A DNA stretch of 64,000 nt from Ancylobacter polymorphus (GTDB taxonomy: Bacteria; Pseudomonadota; Alphaproteobacteria; Rhizobiales; Xanthobacteraceae): positions 744,001 through 808,000 of the forward strand of contig NZ_CP083239.1 in the NCBI RefSeq assembly GCF_022836935.1, in the 5' to 3' direction. Below, piece by piece: positions 25,012-33,285 of this stretch. How positions within the stretch are numbered: position 1 is the stretch's first letter; each line of letters starts with the position of its first letter. The notes under the pieces are model-generated. The model was given only the letters and a program-made list of their open reading frames with translations, had not been told where the DNA came from and did no database searches. The translations under genes were made by a program, and so were the position numbers.

Positions 25012-26538
25012 ATGACCGCCTCAACCTCTCCTCATGAACATGGTCGGTATGCCGCGATGAAGCCGAACAAGTCGAGCGTGTCGCCGCTGGGCCCCCGCAT
25101 CGCTGCACGGGCGGAGCCGAGCGAGCATGAATCCATGTTCGACCTGGCCCCCATCTCGCTGTGGCTGGAGGATTTCAGCGCGGTGCGCGCGCTGTTCGAC
25201 CGCTGGCGGGCGGAGGGGGTGACCTCGCTGCGCGAACATTTGCGGGGCCATCCCGAACGTGTGGCGGAATGCTCGGCGCGCATCGAGGTGCTCAAGGTCA
25301 ACCAGCGCACGCTCAACCTGTTCGAGGCCAGCAGCCTGTCGCATCTCGTCGCCAATCTCGACAAGGTGTTCCGTGACGACATGCTCGTCACCCATATTGA
25401 GGAGCTCTCCCAGCTCTGGGACGGGCACACCAGCTTCTCCAGCCAGGCGGTGAACTACACGCTGGGCGGCCAGCGCCTCGATATCCAGCTCAAGGGCACG
25501 GTGCTTCCCGGCTATGAGGAAAGCCTGGGGCGCATCCTGCTCTCGGCCGAGGACGTGACGGCGCGCGAGACCGCCCGCCGCCAGGCCGCCAACGCCGAGC
25601 GCTATGCCATCGGCCTGTTCCAGCACTCGCCCGTGTCGCTTTGGGTGGAGGATTTCTCCACCATCAAGCAGCTGATGGACGATCTGCGCGCCCGCGGCAT
25701 CGAGGATTTCCGGGTGTTCACCGATGTGCACCCGGAATTCGTCGAGCGCTGCCTCAGCGAGATCCGCGTGATCGAGGTCAACCGGCACACGCTGGACATG
25801 TTCGGCGCGTCCAGCACCGCCGAACTTGTCGACAACACCGCCGAGATCTTCCGCGACGACACGCACCGGCATTTCCGCGAGCAGCTGATCGAGCTCTGGA
25901 ACGGCCGGCTTTTTCACACCCGCGAGGTGGTGAACTACACGCTCTCCGGCGAGATGCTGCACGTGCATCTCCAATTCTCGGTGCTGCCCGGCCATGAGGA
26001 TGATTGGTCGCTGGTGCAGGTGGCGCTGACCGACATCACCGCCCGCAAGAAAGCCGAGGCCTATCTCGAATATCTCGGCAAGCACGATGTGCTGACCAAG
26101 CTCTACAACCGCAGCTTCTATGTCGACGAGCTGAACCGGCTGGAACGGCGGGGGCCGTTCCCGGTCACGCTCATCTCGATTCACCTCAATGGCCTGCGAC
26201 GGGTGAACGAACAGCTCGGTCAGTCGGCAGGCGACATGCTGCTGCGCCGCGCCGGCGAGGTCATCGCCAAGGCGGTGGACCCGCAGCATTGCGCCGCCCG
26301 CATTGCCGGCAATGAATTCGCCGTGCTGCTGCCGGGCACCGATGCGGAAGTGGGGCACGCGGTGATGGAGAACATCCGCGAGCTGGCCGCGCTCAACAAC
26401 CAGTTCTATTCCGCCACCACGCTCAGCCTGTCGCTCGGCCTCGCCACCAGCGCGCCCGGCGAAAGGCTGGAAGCGGTGGTGCGCCGGGCTGAAGCGGCGC
26501 GCGAGGCCGACCGGCAGCCTTCCGATCTCGGCCTCTGA
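25012..26538 (+). CDS. tandem-PAS signalling protein with degenerate GGDEF domain
   Basis: The 508-aa cytoplasmic protein has two similar PAS-type units (about 42-190 and 200-345). Each begins with P-x-SLW-x-EDFS and contains VN-x-x-TL-x-x-F and VNYTL-x-G-x-x-L. A GGDEF domain follows (about 352-500). HDVLTKLYNR (358-367) is intact, but the active site reads AGNEF (432-436) instead of GGDEF, and the metal-binding aspartate region is ISIHLNGLRRVNEQL. It is probably not an active diguanylate cyclase. I use the ATG at 25012. Confidence 0.85.
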   Translation: MTASTSPHEHGRYAAMKPNKSSVSPLGPRIAARAEPSEHESMFDLAPISLWLEDFSAVRALFDRWRAEGVTSLREHLRGHPERVAECSARIEVLKVNQRTLNLFEASSLSHLVANLDKVFRDDMLVTHIEELSQLWDGHTSFSSQAVNYTLGGQRLDIQLKGTVLPGYEESLGRILLSAEDVTARETARRQAANAERYAIGLFQHSPVSLWVEDFSTIKQLMDDLRARGIEDFRVFTDVHPEFVERCLSEIRVIEVNRHTLDMFGASSTAELVDNTAEIFRDDTHRHFREQLIELWNGRLFHTREVVNYTLSGEMLHVHLQFSVLPGHEDDWSLVQVALTDITARKKAEAYLEYLGKHDVLTKLYNRSFYVDELNRLERRGPFPVTLISIHLNGLRRVNEQLGQSAGDMLLRRAGEVIAKAVDPQHCAARIAGNEFAVLLPGTDAEVGHAVMENIRELAALNNQFYSATTLSLSLGLATSAPGERLEAVVRRAEAAREADRQPSDLGL

Positions 26539-26569
26539 CGTCGCAGCGGCGCGTGCGCCGAGATAGGGC

Positions 26570-26995
26570 TCAGGCGCCACCGCGCACGGTCAGGTCTTCC
26601 AGCTCGGCGAGATGGACGAAACACAACTTGTTGCCCTCGGGGTCGCGGCCATAGGCACCGTAATAGTCGGGGGCATAGTTCGGCCGCAGGCCCGGCGCAC
26701 CTTCGTCGATCCCGCCATGGTCGACCAGCGCCCGCCACGCGGCATCCACCGCCGCCGGCGAGGGGGCGGCAAAGCTGACCTGGGTGCCGTTGCCCCAGCT
26801 GGCGGGAAGTCCGTTGAACGGCAACTGCACGAAGAATTGCGGCCAGCGCCGCCCTGGCATCACCCACATGGACCCGGGCGGGCCGCCATCGGAGGGCTCG
26901 TCCACCCGCACCAGACCAAGCGGCAGCAGCACGGCGTCATAAAAGGCGGTCAGCCGGTCGAGATCGCGGGCGCCGAGAATGATGTGGCTGAACAT
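26570..26995 (-). CDS. VOC family (glyoxalase-like) protein
   Basis: The 141-aa single VOC-fold protein starts MFSHIILGARDLDRLTAFYDAVLLPLGL, with the first metal ligand H4, and has YGRDPEGNKLCFVHL near the C-terminus (about 114-128). This arrangement is common in uncharacterised bacterial VOC proteins related to glyoxalase I and antibiotic resistance dioxygenases. The reaction cannot be named from sequence. It is convergent with the GGDEF-like gene and divergent from fpr. Confidence 0.85.
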   Translation of the reverse strand: MFSHIILGARDLDRLTAFYDAVLLPLGLVRVDEPSDGGPPGSMWVMPGRRWPQFFVQLPFNGLPASWGNGTQVSFAAPSPAAVDAAWRALVDHGGIDEGAPGLRPNYAPDYYGAYGRDPEGNKLCFVHLAELEDLTVRGGA

Positions 26996-27151
26996 GGGGT
27001 CTCCTTGATCCTACGCATGGCACCGTCGGGCCGGCGGGTGATGGTTGTCGCTCGGCCCATTTAGCGCAAGCCGTCATTGACATCGCCTCGCGCGAGAGAG
27101 GGTCGACACCGGCGCGAATGCGCAGTAAACCGGGGCCAAGAATTACATCAG

Positions 27152-27174
27152 CTTCCAGTTTGTTTGGAAGTTTT
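27152..27174 (+). promoter_or_regulatory. hairpin plus T run just upstream of fpr
   Basis: CTTCCA (27152-27157) and TGGAAG (27165-27170) pair around a seven-base loop and are followed by TTTT. It looks like a short intrinsic terminator or an operator half-site pair, 18 bases before the fpr start codon. Confidence 0.35.
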
Positions 27175-27192
27175 CACTTGTATGGATTGTAA

Positions 27193-27966
27193 ATGAGCAA
27201 TCTCCACACCGAGCGCGTGCTGTCGGTCCACCACTGGACCGACAATCTGTTCACCTTCACCACAACGCGCGACCCGGCGCTGCGGTTCAAGAACGGCCAG
27301 TTCGTGATGATCGGCCTTCAGGTCGACGGCAAGCCGCTCCTGCGCGCCTATTCCATCGCCAGCGCGAATTACGAAGAAACGCTGGAGTTCTTCTCGATCA
27401 AGGTGGCGAATGGCCCGCTGACCTCGCGCCTGCAGCACCTGAAGGTCGGCGACGAGGTGATCGTCGGGCGCAAGCCAACCGGCACGCTGCTGGTGGATTA
27501 TCTCGTGCCTGGCCGGCGGCTCTATCTGCTGTCCACCGGCACTGGCCTCGCCCCGTTCATGAGCCTCATCAAGGACCCGGAGACCTATGAGGCGTATGAG
27601 AAGGTGATCCTTGTGCACGGCGTGCGCACGGTGGGCGAACTGGCCTATCAGGACTTCATCGAGAACGAGCTGCCGGACAATGAGTTCTTCGGCGAGCTGG
27701 TGCGCGAGAAGCTGGTCTATTACCCCACGGTGACGCGCGAGCCCTATCGCAACCAGGGCCGCATTACCGATCTCATCACCTCGGGCAAGCTGTTCACCGA
27801 TCTCGACCTGCCCCCGCTCGACAAGGAAGACGACCGTGTGATGCTGTGCGGCAGCCCGCAGCTGCTCGACGACATGCGCGTGATCCTGAAGGAGAAGGGC
27901 TTCGAGGAAGGCTCGACCACGGAGCCGGGCGACTTCGTGATCGAGAAGGCCTTCGTCGAGAAGTAA
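27193..27966 (+). CDS. fpr: ferredoxin/flavodoxin-NADP+ reductase
   Basis: The 257-aa FAD enzyme moves electrons between NADPH and ferredoxin or flavodoxin. It has the FAD motif RAYSIAS (about 49-55), STGTGLAPFMSLIKDPE (about 114-130) for NADP binding, and a C-terminal VIEKAFVEK, matching bacterial Fpr subclass I. Such genes are commonly oxidative-stress responsive. The ATG at 27193 has no visible Shine-Dalgarno (it follows GGATTGTAA), so a leaderless or weakly initiated message is possible. A hairpin lies just upstream. Confidence 0.93.
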   Translation: MSNLHTERVLSVHHWTDNLFTFTTTRDPALRFKNGQFVMIGLQVDGKPLLRAYSIASANYEETLEFFSIKVANGPLTSRLQHLKVGDEVIVGRKPTGTLLVDYLVPGRRLYLLSTGTGLAPFMSLIKDPETYEAYEKVILVHGVRTVGELAYQDFIENELPDNEFFGELVREKLVYYPTVTREPYRNQGRITDLITSGKLFTDLDLPPLDKEDDRVMLCGSPQLLDDMRVILKEKGFEEGSTTEPGDFVIEKAFVEK

Positions 27967-27983
27967 GGACCTTAAACCAGGGC

Positions 27984-28004
27984 CGGCGGCCGCAACGGCC
28001 GCCG
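27984..28004. terminator. hairpin between convergent fpr and membrane protein genes
   Basis: A 9-bp stem (CGGCGGCCG paired with CGGCCGCCG) closes a CAA loop between two convergent stop codons (27966 and 28009). The position suits a bidirectional terminator, but T tracts are poor on both sides. Confidence 0.4.
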
Positions 28005-28008
28005 CGCC

Positions 28009-28317
28009 TCAGCGCACCCGGCGGTCCGCGTCCCAGCGGTCGCGGTCGGCGCGCGCCGCCTCTTCCGGCGACAGCACGCGGTATTCCGCTTCGATGATCT
28101 CGGGGCCGGACGTGCCGGCGCGCCGGCGACCGCCGAACAGGCGGTAGGCAAGGCCGGCGATGACGATGATGGGAAAGACCACGAGGAACACGCTGGCCGC
28201 CACAAGGGCCAGAGCCGTGCCGAGCGCCAGCGCCACGGCGACGACGAGCGCCACCTGCCACCAGCTCACTTTTCGGACGGTGAAACGCACGCGATCGAAC
28301 GGGTCGGTCGAGCTCAT
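28009..28317 (-). CDS. small two-span membrane protein of unknown function
   Basis: The 102-aa protein has a polar N-terminus, a long hydrophobic block that can form two helices (about 20-62), and a charged C-terminal tail (EIIEAEYRVLSPEEAARADRDRW). The IIEAEYRV segment is common in small alphaproteobacterial membrane proteins. No function is known to me. It converges on fpr. Confidence 0.6.
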   Translation of the reverse strand: MSSTDPFDRVRFTVRKVSWWQVALVVAVALALGTALALVAASVFLVVFPIIVIAGLAYRLFGGRRRAGTSGPEIIEAEYRVLSPEEAARADRDRWDADRRVR

Positions 28318-28473
28318 CCTTTAGGTCTTTCCTCCTGGCGCGGTCTCGCCGCGTCTAGTTGATATGGGGAGCCGGCGCGCGGCGTGCCAGCGCCAACCGT
28401 GTAATTTCAATGACACGGAAGCGCGATCGATTTTCAATGACGTTCGCCGGCCCGGACCGGCGCAACGGGGAAC

Positions 28474-28962
28474 ATGATGCTACGCGACGCAGTGGAAGGC
28501 GACCTCACCGGCATCCTCGCCATCTATAATCATGCCGTACTGAACTCGACCGCCATCTGGAACGACACGCCCGCCGATCTCGCCGCGCGCCGCGCCTGGC
28601 TGCGCGACCGTCAGGGGCGCGGCTATCCCGTCATCGTCGCGGCGGAAGGCGGCGAGGTGCTGGGCTATGCCAGCTTCGGCGATTTCCGCCCCTTCGAAGG
28701 CTTCCGCATCAGCGTCGAGCACTCGGTCTATGTCGCCGAGGCCGCGCGCGGGCGCGGGCTCGGGCGGGCGCTGGTGGAAGCGCTGTTCGCCCCGGCGCGC
28801 GCGCTCGGCAAGAAAGTGATGATCGGCGGCATCACCGGCGGCAATGACGCGTCCCTCGCCCTGCATGCCCGGCTCGGCTTCGTCGAGACCGGCCGCATGC
28901 CCGGCATCGGCATCAAATTCGGCCGGCGCCTCGACCTGATCTTCATGCAGAAAGAGTTGTAG
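28474..28962 (+). CDS. GNAT acetyltransferase, phosphinothricin acetyltransferase type
   Basis: The 162-aa GNAT protein has EHSVYVAEAARGRGLGRALVEAL (about 82-104), which holds the RGRGLG acetyl-CoA pyrophosphate-binding motif, and GFRISVEHSVYV just before. HARLGFVETGRMPGIGIKFGR (about 130-150) is typical of the PAT/YncA group, which acetylates phosphinothricin, methionine sulfone or related amines. The native substrate is unknown. Confidence 0.87.
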   Translation: MMLRDAVEGDLTGILAIYNHAVLNSTAIWNDTPADLAARRAWLRDRQGRGYPVIVAAEGGEVLGYASFGDFRPFEGFRISVEHSVYVAEAARGRGLGRALVEALFAPARALGKKVMIGGITGGNDASLALHARLGFVETGRMPGIGIKFGRRLDLIFMQKEL

Positions 28963-29027
28963 TATTTAGTTGAACAACTCTTGATCGTATGGTGTTCTGT
29001 GACCTCCTCCAGGGGGAGCCGGACGCC

Positions 29028-30320
29028 ATGGGCTGGGGTTATGATGCACTGTTGCCGCTGGTCATCGCCTTCGGCATTCCCGCCATCCTGATCTTCATCC
29101 GCAGCAGCGTGCGGCAGAAGCGGGCCGGTATCGCCGACGAGATCAAGAAGGGCTTCGGCTTCAACAACGAAGCCACCCCGTCCTTTGAATTCGTCGAGGC
29201 GAAATATGCGCCCGATACCAAGGACCACGTCTGGCCGCGCCTGTTCGTCAGCTCCATTCCGTTTTGCCTGGTGGCGATGCTCGGGCTGGAAATCATCTTC
29301 TCCCTGGCCAGAAAGGAGGGGTCGAGCCTGGCAAACTGGATCGCGGCCAGCGCCTTGCTCGGCACCAATGGCGAAAAGGTGGGGGAGGTCACGGCGCTGC
29401 TCGGCTTCGTCTTCGCCGGCGGCATCCTGTTTTCGCTCGGCTATCTGATGCGCGCGGTAACGAATTTCGAGCTGGGCCCGCTCAGCTTCCTGCGGGCCAC
29501 CACCCATATGCTGATGGCCGCTGTCACCGTCGTCGTGCTGTGGCGGGCGATGCCGGCAGGGCCGGGCTGGATTCCCACCGGCACGCTGTGGTTCCTCGCC
29601 GCATTCCTGTTCGGCTTCTTTCCCGACCTTGGCCTGCGCTACGCGATCAGCCGCACGACCTGGCTGCCGCTCAAGGGCGAGCGCACCGAGCTGCTCGATC
29701 GCGTGCGCGGTACGCCGCTGGAGGTGATCGACGGCATCGACGCCTGGACACGGTTCCGGCTCGACGAGATGATGATCATGGACGTGCAGAACCTCGCTAC
29801 CGCCAATCCGATCATGCTCTATGTCGAGACGCCCTTCGGCCTCTATGAGTGCATCGACTGGATCGCCCAGGCCCAGCTTTGCATCATTGTCGGCCCGCAC
29901 GCCTTCCTGGCGCTGCGCCAGCACAATATACGCACCATCTTCGATCTGGAGCGCGCCACGGTGCGCGACGGAGCGACGCCAAATCTGCGGGCGATGATCG
30001 CCGATACCCTGGAACAAAGTGCCCGCGAGGAAGCCGCGGCGCTGAAGAAGGCGGCGCCGAGGACGGCAGGCGACACGCCCGAGCCGCCCCCGGCGGCCAA
30101 GCCGTCGGTCGCGCTGACCGACGACGACCGCAAGCACCTATTCGAGATGATGCTGGACGATTTGCACGTCCACCGGCTGCGGCAGATCTGGGAACTGGTG
30201 GCGGCGAAACTGGGCGAGCCCTATCGCCGCCTGAGACCCCTGCCCGGCCCTGACACCGTCAGGGTCGAAGTGGGCGCGGGCGCCGGGCAGGAAGCACCCA
30301 CCCGGATTGCCGCTCAGTAG
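29028..30320 (+). CDS. large membrane protein of unknown function
   Basis: The 430-aa protein starts at the ATG at 29028, behind CAGGGGGAG. About five hydrophobic helices lie in the first 220 residues (near 7-26, 75-95, 115-137, 150-170 and 190-208). A soluble C-terminal half follows, with a proline/alanine-rich linker (about 352-372) and a charged helical end. I do not recognise the family. The stop lies seven bases inside the 3' end of the convergent ahcY gene. Confidence 0.65.
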   Translation: MGWGYDALLPLVIAFGIPAILIFIRSSVRQKRAGIADEIKKGFGFNNEATPSFEFVEAKYAPDTKDHVWPRLFVSSIPFCLVAMLGLEIIFSLARKEGSSLANWIAASALLGTNGEKVGEVTALLGFVFAGGILFSLGYLMRAVTNFELGPLSFLRATTHMLMAAVTVVVLWRAMPAGPGWIPTGTLWFLAAFLFGFFPDLGLRYAISRTTWLPLKGERTELLDRVRGTPLEVIDGIDAWTRFRLDEMMIMDVQNLATANPIMLYVETPFGLYECIDWIAQAQLCIIVGPHAFLALRQHNIRTIFDLERATVRDGATPNLRAMIADTLEQSAREEAAALKKAAPRTAGDTPEPPPAAKPSVALTDDDRKHLFEMMLDDLHVHRLRQIWELVAAKLGEPYRRLRPLPGPDTVRVEVGAGAGQEAPTRIAAQ

Positions 30321-31720
30321 CGGTAATGGTCCGGCTTAAACGGGCCTTCCACCGGCACGCCGATATAATCCGCCTGCTCGGGGCGCAGCTTGGTCAGCTT
30401 CACGCCCAGCTTCTCCAGATGCAGCGCCGCCACCTTCTCGTCGAGCACCTTCGGCAGGGTGTAGACCTTCTTGTCGTACTTACCCACATTCGCCCAGAGT
30501 TCGATCTGCGCCAGCGTCTGGTTCGAGAAGGACGAGGACATCACGAAGGACGGATGACCCATCGCATTGCCGAGATTCACCAGCCGCCCTTCCGAGAGCA
30601 GGATGATGCGGTTGCCAGCGGGGAACTCGATTTCGTCCACCTGCGGCTTGATATTGGTCCACTTGAAGTTCTTCAGGCCGGCAACCTGAATCTCGTTGTC
30701 GAAATGGCCGATATTGCAGACGATGGCCCGGTCCTTCATCTGCCGCATATGGTCGACGGTGATGATGTCCTTGTTGCCGGTGGCGGTGACATAGATGTCG
30801 GCGCGGGAGAAGGCGTCCTCGATGGTCGCCACCTCATAGCCTTCCATCGACGCCTGCAGGGCGCAGATCGGATCGACTTCCGAGACGATGACGCGCGCGC
30901 CGGCCTGGCGCAGCGAGGCGGCCGAGCCCTTGCCGACATCGCCGAAGCCGGCGACGAAGGCGACCTTGCCGGCCAGCATCACGTCGGTGCCGCGGCGGAT
31001 GGCGTCGACCAGCGATTCACGGCAGCCATAGAGATTGTCGAACTTCGACTTGGTGACGCTGTCATTGACGTTGATCGCCGGGAACAGCAGCTTGCCCTGC
31101 TCGGCCAGCTTGTAGAGGCGGTGCACGCCCGTGGTGGTTTCTTCCGACACGCCCTTGATCGAGGCCGCGACTTCGGCGAACCAGCCCTTCGGCTTCTCTG
31201 CCAGCAGCTTCTTGATCAGGGCGAAGAAGATCTCTTCCTCTTCCGAACCCGGCTGCTCAAGGAAGGCCGTGTCGCCCTGCTCGGCGCGCAGGCCGTAATG
31301 CACCAGCATGGTGGCGTCGCCGCCATCGTCGAGGATGAGGTTCGGCACGCCGCCGCCGTGCCAGTCGAACAGCTTGGCGGTGAAATCCCAGTACTCGGTC
31401 AGCGTCTCGCCCTTGAAGGCGAAGACCGGCGTGCCGCCGGCGGCGATCGCAGCGGCGGCGTGGTCCTGGGTGGAGAAGATGTTGCAGGAAACCCATCGCA
31501 CATCCGCACCGAGCGCCTTCAGCGTCTCGATCAGCACCGCCGTCTGGATGGTCATGTGCAGCGAGCCGGCGATGCGCGCGCCCTTGAGCGGCTGCGCCGG
31601 GCCATATTCGGCGCGGATGGCCATGAGGCCGGGCATTTCGGCCTCGGCGAGGTCGATTTCCTTGCGGCCGAAATCGGCGAGGCCGATGTCCCTAACGATG
31701 TAGTCGGTGGCGATGGCCAT
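30314..31720 (-). CDS. ahcY: S-adenosylhomocysteinase
   Basis: The 468-aa NAD-dependent enzyme splits S-adenosylhomocysteine into homocysteine and adenosine, removing the product inhibitor of methyl transfer. Recognisable segments are [16 protein letters not shown] (about 52-67), [16 protein letters not shown] (about 77-92), the NAD-binding [14 protein letters not shown] and the C-terminal KPDHYRY. Length is normal. I use the ATG at 31720 with AGGAAG upstream. A TTGCCG/TAAACC promoter pair (17-base spacer) lies just below a 24-bp palindrome, suggesting regulation by a methionine-cycle repressor. Confidence 0.97.
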   Translation of the reverse strand: MAIATDYIVRDIGLADFGRKEIDLAEAEMPGLMAIRAEYGPAQPLKGARIAGSLHMTIQTAVLIETLKALGADVRWVSCNIFSTQDHAAAAIAAGGTPVFAFKGETLTEYWDFTAKLFDWHGGGVPNLILDDGGDATMLVHYGLRAEQGDTAFLEQPGSEEEEIFFALIKKLLAEKPKGWFAEVAASIKGVSEETTTGVHRLYKLAEQGKLLFPAINVNDSVTKSKFDNLYGCRESLVDAIRRGTDVMLAGKVAFVAGFGDVGKGSAASLRQAGARVIVSEVDPICALQASMEGYEVATIEDAFSRADIYVTATGNKDIITVDHMRQMKDRAIVCNIGHFDNEIQVAGLKNFKWTNIKPQVDEIEFPAGNRIILLSEGRLVNLGNAMGHPSFVMSSSFSNQTLAQIELWANVGKYDKKVYTLPKVLDEKVAALHLEKLGVKLTKLRPEQADYIGVPVEGPFKPDHYRY

Positions 31721-31789
31721 GAAAGTCTTCCTGACGGGTGTGACGGGTTCGGCACGCGGTTTAGCAGCTACAGCCTGACACGGCAATAA

Positions 31790-31813
31790 CGACATAAAGA
31801 TGTCTTTATGTCG
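31790..31813. promoter_or_regulatory. 24-bp palindromic operator upstream of ahcY
   Basis: CGACATAAAGA (31790-31800) and TCTTTATGTCG (31803-31813) form a perfect 11-bp inverted repeat with a two-base spacer. It ends three bases above the likely -35 of ahcY (TTGCCG on the minus strand, 31781-31786). It resembles the operators reported for ArsR-family SahR/SamR regulators of methionine metabolism in Proteobacteria; that identification is from memory. Confidence 0.6.
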
Positions 31814-31943
31814 CGTGCCGACCCAGAGGCTCGACGCGGTTGTACCGGCACGACGAATTCCGCGCCACGCGAGACGCTTCCAGTCCGGAGTCATTTCGGA
31901 TGTGCGGCGCGGCGGCGTGTGCGCGCCAGTGCCCGGCCGGCGC

Positions 31944-32231
31944 CTACTCGTCCTCGCCGAACCGCTCGGCGATGAGGCGGGTGAGGGCGTCCAGCACGGC
32001 CTGGGCTTCCCGGCCGGAGGCGGCAACCTCGATGGTGGTGCCGGGCGCGGCGGCCAGCATCATCAGGCCCATGATGGACGTGCCGCCCACGGTCTCGCCG
32101 CAGCGCGTGACGCGCACATCGGCGTCGAAGCGCTCCACGGTCTGCACGAATTTGGCGGAGGCGCGGGCGTGCAGGCCGCGCTTATTGACGATGGGCAGTT
32201 CGCGGGTAAGGACGACCGAGGTGTCCATCAT
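31944..32231 (-). CDS. ptsH: HPr family phosphocarrier of the nitrogen-type PTS
   Basis: The 95-aa HPr has the phosphorylatable H21 in [10 protein letters not shown] and a regulatory serine region [13 protein letters not shown] with S52, the residue HprK phosphorylates. No sugar permease genes are near, so this belongs to a regulatory PTS. The start overlaps the EIIA stop by four bases (ATGA), which indicates translational coupling. The kinase HprK is encoded just upstream on the same strand. Confidence 0.93.
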   Translation of the reverse strand: MMDTSVVLTRELPIVNKRGLHARASAKFVQTVERFDADVRVTRCGETVGGTSIMGLMMLAAAPGTTIEVAASGREAQAVLDALTRLIAERFGEDE

Positions 32232-32629
32232 TTGCCCGCGAGCACCCGGCTGGCGATGTTGATGTATTTGCGGCCGGCGTCCTGTGCCTGCACCACCGCC
32301 TCTTCCATCGGCACCTCGCCGCGCACCGTGGCGAGCTTCACCAGCATGGGCAGGTTGATGCCCGCGACCACCTCGATATCGGGCGAGGTCATGACAGAGA
32401 TGGCGAGGTTGGAGGGTGTGCCGCCGAACATGTCGGTGAGGATCACCACGCCGCCGCCGGTATTGACCGTCGCCACCGCGTCGACAATGTCCTGCCGCCG
32501 CCGCTCGATGTCATCATCCGGCTCGATGGTGATCGCCTCGATCTGGGACTGCTTCCCCATCACATGTTCGAGCGCGGCGCGGAATTCGCTGGCAAGGCGT
32601 CCGTGCGTTACGAGTACGAGACCTATCAT
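32228..32629 (-). CDS. PTS EIIA component of the mannose family
   Basis: The 133-aa EIIA(Man)-fold protein starts MIGLVLVTHGRLASEF with the phosphorylated H9. ILTDMFGGTPSNLAI (about 62-76) is the second family signature. In alphaproteobacteria this protein works with HPr and HprK as a regulatory phosphorelay, without transport partners. The ATG at 32629 is the first in-frame start matching the family. It overlaps ptsH by four bases. Confidence 0.92.
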   Translation of the reverse strand: MIGLVLVTHGRLASEFRAALEHVMGKQSQIEAITIEPDDDIERRRQDIVDAVATVNTGGGVVILTDMFGGTPSNLAISVMTSPDIEVVAGINLPMLVKLATVRGEVPMEEAVVQAQDAGRKYINIASRVLAGK

Positions 32630-32812
32630 CTTGCTCCGCCGCACGCCGGTCCGGCGCGACTGCAATGCTTACTGCCGGAGGCATCGGAATAGGATCGCCC
32701 GCCGCCCCCTTTGCGGGGCGCACATCATCGTTGCGCTGCACATGAATGGCAAGTACCGCTGGGGAAAATCCGCACGGGCCCGCGGCCGCTTAGAGTTAGC
32801 GTTGATGGGATG

Positions 32813-33277
32813 CTAATCGGGCCCCGGCGCGGTGAGCAGCAGCGCCAGCACCTGCTGCACCCCGTCGCCGCCGGCAAACAGCGGCAGGCGCTCGATTTCC
32901 ACACCCTCGATCGCAACCCGGCGCGCCGCCGGTTCCGGCAGACGGGCCGCATCGGGGACGCCGAGATCGACCACGAGATCGACCGTCACCTCGGCTGCAA
33001 AAGGCAGACGCCGCAGCCCGACCCCGCGCACCTCGATCAGCCCGGCGAGCGCGTGCGGTGCGGCAGCGAACAGCGCGGCCCCGCGCCGCGTCAGAAGCAC
33101 CCGGTCATCCGCCACCAGTTCCACCGGCGGCACCAGGCCGCCACGCCCGGCGAGGATGAGCGCGAAGGCGAGGCGCGACTTGCCCGCCCCCGACGCCCCC
33201 CGGATCAGCACGCCCCGATCCCCGACCCGCACGCAGGACGCATGCACCGTCGGCGGAAGGGCGTCTGCCGGTGCCAT
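32813..33277 (-). CDS. hprK: HPr kinase/phosphorylase, short alphaproteobacterial form
   Basis: The 154-aa protein corresponds to the catalytic C-terminal domain of HprK only, as usual in alphaproteobacteria. It has the Walker A GASGAGKS (27-34), the acidic ADDRV (56-60) and the IEVRGVGLRRLP signature (about 84-95). It phosphorylates HPr on serine. I choose the ATG at 33277 with GAGG upstream; a TTG at 33289 would overlap the chvG stop. It follows chvG closely, forming a chvI-chvG-hprK unit. Confidence 0.9.
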   Translation of the reverse strand: MAPADALPPTVHASCVRVGDRGVLIRGASGAGKSRLAFALILAGRGGLVPPVELVADDRVLLTRRGAALFAAAPHALAGLIEVRGVGLRRLPFAAEVTVDLVVDLGVPDAARLPEPAARRVAIEGVEIERLPLFAGGDGVQQVLALLLTAPGPD

Positions 33278-33285
33278 GGCGTGCC

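Noticed and set aside
25012..26538. Active diguanylate cyclase
   Set aside because: The signature is AGNEF instead of GGDEF and the metal-binding aspartates are absent, so I describe the domain as degenerate.
31721..31943. Possible SAH or SAM riboswitch before ahcY
   Set aside because: No conserved riboswitch core or multi-stem fold is visible. The palindrome lies above the promoter, so it is a DNA site rather than RNA.
32630..32812. Terminator between hprK and the EIIA gene
   Set aside because: A CGCCCC/GGGGCG hairpin exists near 32700 but there is no T tract, so I did not list it as a feature.
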